Part shown: positions 9,600 through 18,681 of the stretch, piece after piece
Layout of the letters: every line of letters starts with the position of its first letter
Numbering within the stretch: the stretch's first letter is position 1
Assembly: GCA_002478885.1 (NCBI GenBank)
Contig: DLKC01000062.1
Location: forward strand, 1-60,729
Reading direction: 5' to 3'
Source of the DNA: Chitinophagaceae bacterium UBA7600
GTDB lineage: Bacteria > Bacteroidota > Bacteroidia > Chitinophagales > Chitinophagaceae
Length of the DNA stretch: 60,729 nt
The notes under the pieces: model-generated
Told to the model about the DNA's origin: nothing
Database searches by the model: none
The model's input: the letters and a program-made list of their open reading frames with translations, nothing else
Made by a program: the position numbers and the translations under genes

Positions 9600-9825
9600 G
9601 CATAAGGCTTTGCTTACGGCTTCTGGCATGTTTTCCTTTGACGCAGGTAGCCTATGGTAAAGAAGCCAGCCCCGGCTGATCAAATAAGCAGGGCAACTGA
9701 AGTTGAGTTTTCATTCGGGTCTCATTCACGATTAACTGTCCGTTAATTTCGAACAAAACCGATAAGTGAGTGACACAACAAAAGCCCGATGGCCGCAGAG
9801 ACGCTGGTGGCAAAAAATTATAGCT
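9600..9825. repeat. Intergenic inverted-repeat element C (right arm clear, left arm degenerate)
   Basis: Right arm of subtype 2, AAGTGAGTGACACAAC, lies at 9764-9779 and is followed by AAAGCCCGATGG. A weak left half may be present around 9614-9650 (GGCTTCTGGCATG, then TTTGACGCAGG). It occupies most of the gap between the subtilase and the next lipoprotein. Confidence 0.6.
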
Positions 9826-9951
9826 GCCTGTTCACGCAGGTTGTTGCAATAACTTTTTTTCAAAAAAGAATACCACCCCTCTAACATCTGCACCTGCACA
9901 GCCGTATGCTATTACTGTAAACACAATTACCAATTGAAAAAACGCAATCAA

Positions 9952-10428
9952 ATGAAAAAATGCTTGTTATTGTTAATGACAGTATCTGCCATATTGCTGG
10001 CATGCAACAAGGAAAACTTAAGCACCCCTGCAGCCCAGGCGGCAGCATCGGCGGGCAGCCAGCTTACAGACAGCACCACAGACACCTTATCGCAGCACGA
10101 TACCGCAAACATCAGGGTTACCGCCGCAAGTAATGTAAGTGTGTCAAAGCAACGCTTCGTTTTCGGAGAAACGGTAACGGTCGTAATGCCGATCGACAGC
10201 ATGCATTACAACCCATACAAAAAGATCAATTGGGCTATGCAGCGGGTCGACTCACTGACGGTGGATACCGCCGGTAGTTACAAATTAATAGTGCCTTCAG
10301 GCAACAGCAGGTTCGCTTACCTGCAGATATTTAAAAAGGGGAAGTACAGGCTAACTGTTCGCAGCTCGTTTAAAGACAGCGGCAACGTAGTGACTCAAAA
10401 GGGATTTGCCACTTTTGTCGGCAATTAA
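9952..10428 (+). CDS. Small putative lipoprotein, unknown function
   Basis: About 158 residues from ATG 9952; a TTG six codons upstream is possible but would only lengthen the signal peptide. A lipoprotein signal peptide with lipobox ILLAC precedes the Cys. It is followed by an Ala/Ser/Thr-rich linker and a compact beta-rich C-terminal domain (FGETVTVVMPID to FATFVGN). No family is recognised. It lies 129 bp upstream of an ECF sigma factor gene on the same strand and could belong to that regulon, which is inference only. Confidence 0.75.
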   Translation: MKKCLLLLMTVSAILLACNKENLSTPAAQAAASAGSQLTDSTTDTLSQHDTANIRVTAASNVSVSKQRFVFGETVTVVMPIDSMHYNPYKKINWAMQRVDSLTVDTAGSYKLIVPSGNSRFAYLQIFKKGKYRLTVRSSFKDSGNVVTQKGFATFVGN

Positions 10429-10557
10429 TTCGGGTCTTTTATAAAGTTTTACTGCTGCAAAACGTTAAACAATATGTTTGGGTGTGATTTTCCGGGATGT
10501 TAACCATACATCCCGGAAAATTTACTTTTCCGCTAACAACAATAACTGACACATCGA

Positions 10558-11091
10558 TTGTCCGAAGTAGAACTGATAAAAGCTTGCTTAAGTAACGACC
10601 GTAAAGCACAGTTTGTGTTTTACAGGAATTATTTTGCCTTTATTTCGGGCATATGCATGCGTTACCTTCGTAACGAACAGGCTGCACGGGAAACCAGCAA
10701 TGATATTTTCCTGAAAATATTTACCCGTATTGCGCAATTTGATGCTTCGAAAGGAAGCCTGATGGCATGGATGAAAAAGATAGCCATCAACACCTGCATC
10801 GACAAACTAAAACCAAAGCAAACAGATTGGCAACCATTGCCCGTGCAGGAACTGGCTGCAGATACCGGCCTCATTGATCTGGATCACCCTGGCACCGAAG
10901 ACCTGCAAAAGATGATCAGGCAATTGCCGGAAAGGCAGTCTGCAGTGTTGAATTTATTCGTGGTAGAAGGATACAGTCACGACGAAATAGGGGCCATGCT
11001 GGGCATTTCAGCCGGCAATTCACGCTGGTACCTGAGTGATGCAAAGCAACGTTTCAAAAAATTATTAACCTCAACCGGGTACCTGGCATAA
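10558..11091 (+). CDS. ECF-type RNA polymerase sigma factor
   Basis: 177 residues starting at a TTG codon; no ATG is found before the conserved region 2, so TTG is the likely start. Region 2 is seen in ARETSNDIFLKIFTRIAQFD and the following LMAWMKKIAINTCIDKL. Region 4 is LPERQSAVLNLFVVEGYSHDEIGAMLGIS with a helix-turn-helix. The length fits a group 4 (ECF) sigma factor. The stop codon overlaps the start of the next gene (TAATG), which strongly suggests that the next product controls it. Confidence 0.93.
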   Translation: MSEVELIKACLSNDRKAQFVFYRNYFAFISGICMRYLRNEQAARETSNDIFLKIFTRIAQFDASKGSLMAWMKKIAINTCIDKLKPKQTDWQPLPVQELAADTGLIDLDHPGTEDLQKMIRQLPERQSAVLNLFVVEGYSHDEIGAMLGISAGNSRWYLSDAKQRFKKLLTSTGYLA

Positions 11092-12812
11092 TGGAAGACA
11101 ACAAACCATACGATCATATCAGGCAGTCTCTTGAGCACGAGGGTTTGCAACCCGGTGACAAGGATTGGAGCGACATGGAGGCGTTGCTGGACCAACATTT
11201 GCCCGTATCAGCACCGGCCGGGCAGGGAGTGCAAAAGGCTACTGCTCTTGTAAAACCGGTAACATTGTTTGTCTTGACCGCGGTTTGCGTGCTCACGGCC
11301 GTTTTATATAAGTACCTGCACAATAATTCAGCAACGGGATCGGGCGGCGTCATTGCTCATACTTCTGATAATTCCGCTGCTCGGGGTGAAGCATTACAGG
11401 ATACTACGCTAAGCCTGCAAAGCGTTCAGGGGGCCGGAAGTGTACCCGGAACAGGGATCAGCAATGACCAGCCTGGTCTGGATAGCGTAACTGCTGCCAC
11501 CGGTAGCGGGAATACAGATCAACAACAGGGAGATCTGCTGCAGCAAAAACAGGTAAATGCCAGCGTAACACGGGGCGGGGGCCTGGCAAATAACCTGCAG
11601 CGAACAGGGCATGCAAAGGACAAAGGCCTCGGCGGCCCCGGTGAACAGGTACAGGTAAACAAGGCTGCCACAGGCAAAGGCAGTTTTTACCCTTCAAAAC
11701 AAAGAACAAACAACGTCAAACAAAAGAAATTACCTGTTAATCCTGGAAGGTATGATCAGCCATTATCGCAAACTGCCATTACGACGAAAAACGATCTGCC
11801 GGGTAAACAAAATGCCAAGCCCGGCGGAGGCAAACCTGGGTTGAAGCCAATATGGTCGGAGGGCGAAGCAGTAACCAATAACAACAACGCATACATGTTT
11901 CAGCCTGGATCTCACGCTGGGAATGGCGCAAATCCGTTTGCCGACAGCATTGGCAGTATAACGAGTGCAGGCAGACAAAATGCGATGTTGTTGGTTAAGC
12001 CATCCCGTGATATCGCAACAGGTAGCTTACCCGCCAGTACAAGCCAATCCTACACGCTTTCCCGCGAAACGGCCTGGAAGGCAACACAGAAAACAGGGAA
12101 AAACGCAGGCTCAGAAAAAAGCAACAACAACAAAAGCGCACTGAAAAAAAGTGACTTAAAGGGCAGTGCACAAAATGGCTTTAGCTGGGGCCTGCAGTTG
12201 GCTCCTTTGCAGTTTAACCTTGCCAATGGCAGCAGCAACCAGGCTGCTACTTTCAATATTGTTCCGGGTATGTTTGGTAAGATTAATTTGTCGTCAAAAA
12301 TAAATGTGGGTGCAGAACTGGTACCCCTTGTAAAAAACGGGCTGAGCAACGCCCTCTATTACTCAACGGCCAGCACTACGGGGGGTGACTCGTCGGGTAC
12401 GGATTATACGAGGACGCATACATCCTATGCGGCTGGTGCAGTGACAACTTTCAAAGGGGGAATTCATTTGAACTATCAATTGTCTGATAATCTTTCGGCA
12501 GAGCTTGGCCTTGGCGTGCTGCTGCCTTTAAAACTAAAGGTCACAAAAACCGACAGCAGCTACAGCATAAGCGGCACAGATAGCAGCTTTACAGGGTCTA
12601 CGAGTGTGAGTACGAATATAAAAAAATCAGACCCTTCCTTTGCCAATATCAATCATTCCATACCGTATGCTGATTTTACGCTGTGGTACACGCAAAACAA
12701 ATTCAGCCTTGGTGTGGGCTACCAGCAAAACTTAAAAGGCTGGTTTCAAAACACAACCCCCAACCCGGCCGGCAAACAGTTTCACATTACGCTTCGTTAT
12801 CGGTTCCGTTAG
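11091..12812 (+). CDS. Membrane-anchored protein with barrel-like C-terminus, putative anti-sigma partner
   Basis: 573 residues, translationally coupled to the ECF sigma gene by a one-base overlap. Residues 1-55 are cytoplasmic-like and acidic (KDWSDMEALLDQHLP), the size of a minimal anti-sigma domain. One transmembrane helix follows (about 60-76, VTLFVLTAVCVLTAVLY). A long Gly/Asn/Gln-rich low-complexity periplasmic stretch runs to about residue 360. The final ~200 residues (FSWGLQLAPLQFNLANG to HITLRYRFR) look like an outer-membrane beta-barrel domain, with alternating strands and a terminal aromatic residue near the end. The combination of an inner-membrane helix and a barrel-like domain is unusual. 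The anti-sigma role is inferred from position. Confidence 0.7.
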   Translation: MEDNKPYDHIRQSLEHEGLQPGDKDWSDMEALLDQHLPVSAPAGQGVQKATALVKPVTLFVLTAVCVLTAVLYKYLHNNSATGSGGVIAHTSDNSAARGEALQDTTLSLQSVQGAGSVPGTGISNDQPGLDSVTAATGSGNTDQQQGDLLQQKQVNASVTRGGGLANNLQRTGHAKDKGLGGPGEQVQVNKAATGKGSFYPSKQRTNNVKQKKLPVNPGRYDQPLSQTAITTKNDLPGKQNAKPGGGKPGLKPIWSEGEAVTNNNNAYMFQPGSHAGNGANPFADSIGSITSAGRQNAMLLVKPSRDIATGSLPASTSQSYTLSRETAWKATQKTGKNAGSEKSNNNKSALKKSDLKGSAQNGFSWGLQLAPLQFNLANGSSNQAATFNIVPGMFGKINLSSKINVGAELVPLVKNGLSNALYYSTASTTGGDSSGTDYTRTHTSYAAGAVTTFKGGIHLNYQLSDNLSAELGLGVLLPLKLKVTKTDSSYSISGTDSSFTGSTSVSTNIKKSDPSFANINHSIPYADFTLWYTQNKFSLGVGYQQNLKGWFQNTTPNPAGKQFHITLRYRFR

Positions 12813-12834
12813 CATTGCATATTTATTCTGCAAG

Positions 12835-12910
12835 CTGCGCAGCGGGCAGGAAGCACAAGAGTGCGACGCAACCCCGGCTCAAAAAGTTGATAAGCCCGGC
12901 TCATGCATTC
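12835..12910. repeat. Intergenic inverted-repeat element D (single right arm)
   Basis: GCACAAGAGTGCGACGCAAC lies at 12853-12872, followed by CCCGGCTC and, further on, AGCCCGGCTC, matching the outer flanks of other copies. No left arm was recognised. It sits 40 bp after the preceding stop codon. Confidence 0.7.
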
Positions 12911-13095
12911 CCTGGCTCTGCCGGAACACACCTGCAAGCTGGGAAAAGGGTAGAACGGAAAAATAGCAAAAGGCACTGGGCTGAGAGCAACGGAAGAAGT
13001 GTTACAGTATATCCCCGCAATTTTTGATCAGTACATGGCAATCTGGTTGGCAGAATTATGCTAATATTGTAGACCCACCAGTTGATAACTCCCGG

Positions 13096-14502
13096 ATGAA
13101 ACAAATAATTTCTTTTCTTTTGGTTTGGCAGCTCATCGCAGTCTGCTCCTGTTCAAAGACAGCGGCTCCCGACCCGCCACCGTCCGGGGATACAACAGTT
13201 CATGTAAACGGCATAACAATTGAACCTGCAGAATTTGTACTGTTGCCGGGATTAAGCCAGCAATTGACAGTGCATGTAACGCCTGCAAACGCAGGCAATA
13301 AAAACGTAACATGGAGCTGTAGCGACAATTCTGTTGCTACAGTCAGTTCGGATGGACTCGTCACCGCTGTAAAAGAAGGGAGTACTGATGTCACTGCTAC
13401 AAGTACAGACAATAGTTCGGTGAAATATTCAGCAAAACTTCATGTGCTCAGGAATTATGAATTGTATATAGCAGGTAATGGCGCTACAGACTATTTTGCC
13501 AATTGTGCATTGTTTTGGAAGAACGGAACTCCTTCCACGCTCACCGGTGGCGGTTTTTTGGTAGGCTGGAGCGCATATGCTATAACGCTCGTGGGAGATG
13601 ATGTTTATATCGCAGGAAGCATAGTCAATACGCGGCTTTGGGATATCCCAACCTATTGGAAGAACAATGTGCCCCACGTGCTGGCGGATACCAATGCCAG
13701 TACCGACACGTACACAAGGTCAATAGCAGTGGTCAACAATAAAGTTTATGTGGCCGGTTATACATTCTATGACTCGGAATGCCCCGTTTACTGCAATGGA
13801 AGAAACAGGGCATTTTATTGGGTCGATGATGGCACTGCAGTATCAGCAACAGCATTGTTCGACGAAAGCGCCTCTACCAATGCATACGGTATTGCTTGCA
13901 ACGGCAGTGATATTGTCGTGGCGGGGGCTACGGCTCATGATCAATATTTCCGTTGGGCAAACCTGTGGACCAACACGTTTACAAATACAGCCTCCCTATC
14001 ACCTTTGAATGGTTTTTATGAAGCACGGGCAGTGCAGTTGCATGGCGCTGACACCTGGTTTACCGGCTATGGCGGTTGCCCGGATTACGGCTGCAACGCA
14101 ACTGCTTTTGTTTGGAAAAACGACATGGGTAATGCAACGGCATTAACTGACGGTACCAGGGACGCCCAGGCTTATTGTATGGCCTTTTCAGGTGATGTGC
14201 TTTATGTGGGTGGATACGAAAGAAACGATGCCGGAAAATATGTGGCTAAGTACTGGAAAATAAGCGGGGGATCGGTTAGTTCCTGCACGCTGTCAGACGG
14301 CACATACAATGAAGTGGTTAACGGAATTGCAGTTTCAGGTGATGATGTTTTCCTGGTAGGGACAGCCACAAATCCCGACACCCGAGCCAGGAAAGCCAAA
14401 TGCTGGCGTTCTTACCAGGGTTTTTCGACAGCCCAATCTCTCGATATATCTGCTTATGCGGTACCCGGTGGCCATGACGCCTATGGGATTTTTATAAAGT
14501 AG
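13096..14502 (+). CDS. Lipoprotein with Ig-like (Big_2) domain and repeat propeller
   Basis: 468 residues from ATG 13096, which directly precedes a lipoprotein signal peptide; Cys18 or Cys20 in AVCSCS is the likely lipidation site, and upstream codons in frame give no signal sequence. Residues ~40-120 form a Big_2-type Ig-like domain (ITIEPAEFVLLPG, VTWSCSDNSVATVSSDG, GSTDVTAT). The rest consists of about seven repeats of ~50 residues combining a VYIAG-type strand with a YWKNG-type strand, which suggests a beta-propeller. It is probably surface-exposed. The function is unknown; similar repeats occur in uncharacterised Bacteroidota surface proteins. Confidence 0.82.
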   Translation: MKQIISFLLVWQLIAVCSCSKTAAPDPPPSGDTTVHVNGITIEPAEFVLLPGLSQQLTVHVTPANAGNKNVTWSCSDNSVATVSSDGLVTAVKEGSTDVTATSTDNSSVKYSAKLHVLRNYELYIAGNGATDYFANCALFWKNGTPSTLTGGGFLVGWSAYAITLVGDDVYIAGSIVNTRLWDIPTYWKNNVPHVLADTNASTDTYTRSIAVVNNKVYVAGYTFYDSECPVYCNGRNRAFYWVDDGTAVSATALFDESASTNAYGIACNGSDIVVAGATAHDQYFRWANLWTNTFTNTASLSPLNGFYEARAVQLHGADTWFTGYGGCPDYGCNATAFVWKNDMGNATALTDGTRDAQAYCMAFSGDVLYVGGYERNDAGKYVAKYWKISGGSVSSCTLSDGTYNEVVNGIAVSGDDVFLVGTATNPDTRARKAKCWRSYQGFSTAQSLDISAYAVPGGHDAYGIFIK

Positions 14503-14790
14503 CAGCAGGCGCGGGTGGCCCATGCAAACAATAAATGTAAAGTGGGGAATAGACACCTGGGGCACACCCGGTAGATACTTAGCAGATACCCGGTAGATAA
14601 GCGGTATTAACTGCGTGCTTTATTAAAAAACAATTAAGACGAAACGGCAAAGGAAAGCGGCATGATCATAAGTGTCTCTCCGGAAATTTTGCATACAACG
14701 TCGGGCGTAGCGAAAGCCAGCCAGCTTTGGGCAGGCAACCCCGGGGAGTGACTAATGCAAGGCTGCATGCTTTGCATTAAAAGCCGGCTG
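14503..14790. other. Intergenic gap between convergent genes
   Basis: No gene is seen. It contains a 12-bp direct repeat ACCCGGTAGATA at 14566-14577 and 14588-14599, 10 bp apart, of unknown meaning. Confidence 0.5.
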
Positions 14791-15099
14791 CTATTGTTCG
14801 CCAAACAAAATGCCGTCGTATTTGGCCAGGTTGGCTGTAAAAGCTTGTTTTTGCTGGTCGTTCAAAAGGCCGATAAACTGGTCTTTCATCTCTTGTTTGG
14901 CTTGCTGTATCTGAGACCGGTCTCCACCTGCAGCTTTTATGGCTTTTCTTTTCTCCCTGAAAGCTTGCACCGCATTCTTAACGCCCGCTATCTGCGTTGC
15001 ATCCAAATGAAGATCACTGGTAAGCATTTCCAGCAATTCACCCATTTTCCCTGCTGCGCCCTGGTTGCCGCCCCCAAAAAGTTTTTGAAAGATACCCAT
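14791..15099 (-). CDS. Small helical protein, unknown function
   Basis: 102 residues, ATG at 15099. It begins with a short hydrophobic/Gly-rich segment (GIFQKLFGGG) followed by charged amphipathic helices (FREKRKAIKAAGG, QQAKQEMKDQFIGLLNDQQKQAF). The LLNDQQKQAF signature resembles Spy/LTXXQ-type helical proteins, but no export signal is present, so this is only a loose likeness. It lies 68 bp downstream of the next gene on the same strand. Confidence 0.65.
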   Translation of the reverse strand: MGIFQKLFGGGNQGAAGKMGELLEMLTSDLHLDATQIAGVKNAVQAFREKRKAIKAAGGDRSQIQQAKQEMKDQFIGLLNDQQKQAFTANLAKYDGILFGEQ

Positions 15100-15167
15100 A
15101 GTTGTGTTTTTATCAGGTGTAATATAATTTGATGTTGCTAATGTAGCGAATACTTTCGAAAGTGCTG

Positions 15168-16364
15168 TTACCTCGAGTCTTTTGAAACCGGTTTATATTC
15201 AATGATAACCTTGGCATTCTTCTTCTCATCCGATGAAATAAAAAGCTCGTAACGTTTGCCATCTGTAGTAACAATCATCAGCGCGGTATTGGGCGGGATT
15301 GCGCCGAGGTTGTCGGCCACCATTACCAGTTCATGCTGCGCATTTACGATATCGGCTTTTACATTCAGTGTTATTGGCTTGCCGGTGAGTCTTTTACTTT
15401 TGGCGATGATTTCGTTGTTGTCGTAAACGGTGATGGTATCGCCGTCGATTTCGCCGTTGTCGTATATCTGGATAAGAATATCGGGTGAGCCGGTAATGAT
15501 CTTTTTAATAAGTGGGTTCTCCCGCTCCTTTATCACGTCTGGAACGGCTACTGATTTTTTCACCAGCTGGTCTGGCGCCGGGTTAACCACAGCAGGCGGG
15601 GCGACCGGTTTTGATTTCGCAATAGTGTCCGTGGAAGGGTTCTTTGCAACAGGCTCACCCTGCGGCTTTGTATTTTTGGCCGTGTTGTTGCCATTCGTCT
15701 TCTTGCTGGCAGCCGGTGGGGCCGTGTTGCTGTTATTTTTTGTTGCCGGTGGTTTTGCCTGTGCTGTTGTTTTATTGGAAGGCGCGGGTGGCGGCGCGGT
15801 CGTTGTTTTTTTCTGCTGTTGATTATTGGCCGGTGGGGTCGTTTTTGCTACCGGTGGTGGTGTTTTTACAGGTGGTTTTTTAAGCAAAAAGTCCTCTTTG
15901 TAAAAATCAGATTCTTCCACGCGTTCGAGATAAACATACCCGGAGCCACAATCGGCCTTTGTTTTTTCTACCACACTGGTAAAAGTTCCTTCCAGTATTT
16001 CGGTGGAACCTTCCTTGCGATAGTCGAGGTAGCAGGTCATTAAACATGGCTGGCTGTTGTCAGAGATTTTCAGTTCAACAAGTTTTGTTTCGCGAAGGGT
16101 GATACTTTTACCGCCGGCATCGTAAATTCCCTGCAAGGTTGCCTTTCCATAAAATACCGTTGAGTGATAAGAATAGGTAACGCCCTGCACGCCTTTCTGG
16201 TCGGCCCTGTTATCAAGCTGGTTAATCTGTACCTCGTATTTGTAGTGTTGCTTAAACGAGCCGTATCCTGAATTAAAATAACCCCGCCATATCCCTGTAA
16301 GGCTTTGGGCATTTGCATTTACAAGCGCAAGCAGCAATAAAAATAATAACAACCTCGGCTTCAT
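15168..16364 (-). CDS. Secreted protein with Pro/Lys/Thr-rich linker, unknown function
   Basis: 398 residues. A Sec signal peptide ends at NANAQS. A beta-rich N-terminal domain (LTGIWRGYFNSGYG to YVYLERVEESDFY, about 20-155) with several Cys is joined to a C-terminal beta domain (ILIQIYDNGEIDGDTITVYDN to VIIEYKPVSK, about 285-395) by a ~120-residue linker rich in Pro, Lys, Thr and Asn. The linker is low complexity and probably disordered or peptidoglycan-spanning. The C-terminal domain resembles those of Bacteroidota proteins of unknown role. It is transcribed toward the small gene at 14791. Confidence 0.75.
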   Translation of the reverse strand: MKPRLLLFLLLLALVNANAQSLTGIWRGYFNSGYGSFKQHYKYEVQINQLDNRADQKGVQGVTYSYHSTVFYGKATLQGIYDAGGKSITLRETKLVELKISDNSQPCLMTCYLDYRKEGSTEILEGTFTSVVEKTKADCGSGYVYLERVEESDFYKEDFLLKKPPVKTPPPVAKTTPPANNQQQKKTTTAPPPAPSNKTTAQAKPPATKNNSNTAPPAASKKTNGNNTAKNTKPQGEPVAKNPSTDTIAKSKPVAPPAVVNPAPDQLVKKSVAVPDVIKERENPLIKKIITGSPDILIQIYDNGEIDGDTITVYDNNEIIAKSKRLTGKPITLNVKADIVNAQHELVMVADNLGAIPPNTALMIVTTDGKRYELFISSDEKKNAKVIIEYKPVSKDSR

Positions 16365-16616
16365 TGCACAAATCTACTTTTCCCAAAGCATCTATGATAT
16401 AAAAAACCGTTAAGGTTTATGAGCGTACAGCAAAGGGCTATGCCCTTGTACGCGATGCTGTTATCGGTTAATAAACCGGCTGCTGAAATTGAATCTCGTC
16501 AATGTATAGAGTGTCGCAATCATTTGCTACTTTTGCCACCCGAAAATGGTTTGCATAAAAGTGCCAATGCCATCCGCAAAGTTGTTTTTTTCTGCTGCTG
16601 ACGCCCATTGATATAT

Positions 16617-16649
16617 CGTTGAAGTGCTTGCGACGCAAGGGACGATGCC
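16617..16649. repeat. Intergenic repeat element E (subtype 3 right arm)
   Basis: GAAGTGCTTGCGACGCAAG at 16621-16639 is followed by GGACGATGCC. Its reverse complement shares TTGCGTCGCAAGCACTTC with the arm at 56246, defining a third subtype with the internal palindrome TTGCGTCGCAA. It lies in the 16365-16693 gap just upstream of thrS; nothing else was recognised there. Confidence 0.7.
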
Positions 16650-16693
16650 AGGAACAACCGGTGCAGGTATGATAAAAAAAGGATTTAAAAAAT

Positions 16694-18628
16694 ATGATCA
16701 ATATTACATTGCCCGATGCTTCAGTAAGACAGTTTGAGGCGGGCGTTTCATCAATGGATGTGGCGAAGTCTATCAGTGAAGGGCTTGCGCGGAAAGTGCT
16801 TGCTGCAAAAGTGAACGGGCAGGTGTGGGATGCTTCAAGGCCCATTAACACCGATGCAAGCCTGCAGTTGCTCACATGGGATGATACAGATGGAAAATCT
16901 ACGTTCTGGCATTCTTCGGCACACCTGATGGCGGAAGCCGTTGAAAGCATGTTTCCCGGCGTGAAGTTTTGGGTAGGTCCGCCATTGGATAACGGTTTTT
17001 ATTACGATATGGACCTTGGCGACCGTAAGATAACAGAAGAAGACCTGGCTGCCTTGGAAAAGAAAATGCATGAGCTGGCAAGACAGAATAACGTTTATAT
17101 AAGAAAAGAAGTTTCAAAGGCTGATGCTGTGCAATACTTCACAGAAAAAGGGGATGAATACAAACTCGATCTTTTGCAAAACCTGGAAGACGGCAACATT
17201 ACTTTTTATACACAGGGACAGTTTACCGATCTCTGCCGCGGGCCGCACATTCCGGCAACAGGATCGATCAAAGCAATAAAGCTTACCAATATTGCCGGTG
17301 CTTATTGGAAAGGTGATGAGAAAAACAAACAGCTTACCAGGCTGTATGGCGTAACCTTCCCGGCCCAGAAAGAACTGGACGCCTATTTGCTGATGCTGGA
17401 AGAGGCCAAGAAAAGAGACCACCGCAAACTGGGTAAGGAACTGGGTATTTTTACCATGGATGAAGATGTGGGCCCGGGCTTGATCATGTGGATGCCAAAC
17501 GGTACGGTGATCATCGAAGAGCTGGAAAAACTTGCAAAAGAGACAGAAGAAGAAGGTGGCTACAAGAGGGTAGTAACTCCACATATCGCAAAAGAAAGCA
17601 TGTACCTGACCAGCGGGCACCTGCCATATTATGCCGACAGCATGTATCCTCCGATGGAACTGGATGGCGAGAAATATTATCTCAAGGCAATGAACTGTCC
17701 GCACCACCACAAAATATTTGCGGCCGAACCACGCAGCTACCGGGATCTTCCTTTACGTATAGCTGAATATGGAACGGTATACCGTTACGAGCAAAGCGGG
17801 GAATTATTCGGGCTTATGCGCGTAAGGTGCCTGCATATGAACGATGCCCATATTTACTGCAGCAAAGAACAGTTTAAACAGGAATTCATGGCGGTGAACG
17901 ACATGTACCTGAAATATTTTAAAATATTTGGTGTCGACAAATACGTGATGCGGCTCTCGCTGCATTCTCCTGAAAAGCTTGGCGTTAAGTACGTGAACCA
18001 GCCCGAACTGTGGAAAGAGACGGAGGAAATGGTACGTAACGTTTTGATAGAATCAAAGATACCATACGTGGAAGTACAGGATGAAGCTGCATTCTACGGG
18101 CCTAAGATCGACGTGCAGATTTACAGCGTCATCGGCAGGGAATTTACACTCGCGACCAACCAGGTAGATTTCTCACAGGGTCGTAGCTTTAAACTGCATT
18201 ATACCACCCAGGAGAATACATCAGAAACGCCAATCATTATTCACCGCGCACCACTGGGAACGCATGAGCGTTTTATAGGCTTCCTGCTGGAACACTACGC
18301 CGGTAAACTGCCGGTTTGGTTAGCGCCTTTGCAGGTGAAAATATTACCGATCAGCGATAAATTTATCGACTATGCCACAACAGTAAAAGCAACGTTGCGA
18401 AAGCTCGGTGTGAGAACAGAAGTGGATGACCGCAGCGAAAAGATCGGCAAGAAAATAAGAGAGGCTGAACTGAGTCGCGTGCCCTATATGCTTGTAGTGG
18501 GCGAGAAGGAAATGAATGAAGGAAAAGTGTCTGTACGCAGGCAGGGTAAAGGCGATATGGGAATGATCTCTATAGATGTTTTTGCAGGCGATATTAAAAA
18601 TGAAATAGCCAATCGTATTGCCGGATAG
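16694..18628 (+). CDS. thrS: Threonine--tRNA ligase
   Basis: 644 residues, the usual full length. It charges tRNA-Thr in the cytoplasm. Visible in order: an N-terminal TGS domain (1-60, INITLPDASVRQFEAG), the tRNA-SAD editing domain (HSSAHLMAEAV with its His-rich motif, and DLCRGPHIP), and the class II catalytic core with zinc ligands in MNCPHHHK, motif 2 (YEQSGELFGLMRVR) and motif 3 (IIHRAPLGTHERFIGFLLEHYAG). The C-terminal anticodon-binding domain begins near KILPISDKF. It is followed after 53 bp by infC on the same strand, a classic pairing. Confidence 0.98.
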   Translation: MINITLPDASVRQFEAGVSSMDVAKSISEGLARKVLAAKVNGQVWDASRPINTDASLQLLTWDDTDGKSTFWHSSAHLMAEAVESMFPGVKFWVGPPLDNGFYYDMDLGDRKITEEDLAALEKKMHELARQNNVYIRKEVSKADAVQYFTEKGDEYKLDLLQNLEDGNITFYTQGQFTDLCRGPHIPATGSIKAIKLTNIAGAYWKGDEKNKQLTRLYGVTFPAQKELDAYLLMLEEAKKRDHRKLGKELGIFTMDEDVGPGLIMWMPNGTVIIEELEKLAKETEEEGGYKRVVTPHIAKESMYLTSGHLPYYADSMYPPMELDGEKYYLKAMNCPHHHKIFAAEPRSYRDLPLRIAEYGTVYRYEQSGELFGLMRVRCLHMNDAHIYCSKEQFKQEFMAVNDMYLKYFKIFGVDKYVMRLSLHSPEKLGVKYVNQPELWKETEEMVRNVLIESKIPYVEVQDEAAFYGPKIDVQIYSVIGREFTLATNQVDFSQGRSFKLHYTTQENTSETPIIIHRAPLGTHERFIGFLLEHYAGKLPVWLAPLQVKILPISDKFIDYATTVKATLRKLGVRTEVDDRSEKIGKKIREAELSRVPYMLVVGEKEMNEGKVSVRRQGKGDMGMISIDVFAGDIKNEIANRIAG

Positions 18629-18681
18629 AAATAAAACATTCATTATCTTTAATCAAACAATTTTTAACTAAAAGACAATTA

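Noticed and set aside
15430..15822. Plus-strand frame opposite the Pro/Lys/Thr-rich protein
   Set aside because: It is a low-complexity antisense shadow of the linker and has no start context or domain.
16365..16693. A threonine-responsive leader or T-box upstream of thrS
   Set aside because: No run of threonine codons, T-box core or attenuator-like terminator was seen; only a repeat arm is present.
17114..17710. 198-residue frame antisense to thrS
   Set aside because: It lies fully within a conserved housekeeping gene on the other strand and has no recognisable domain.
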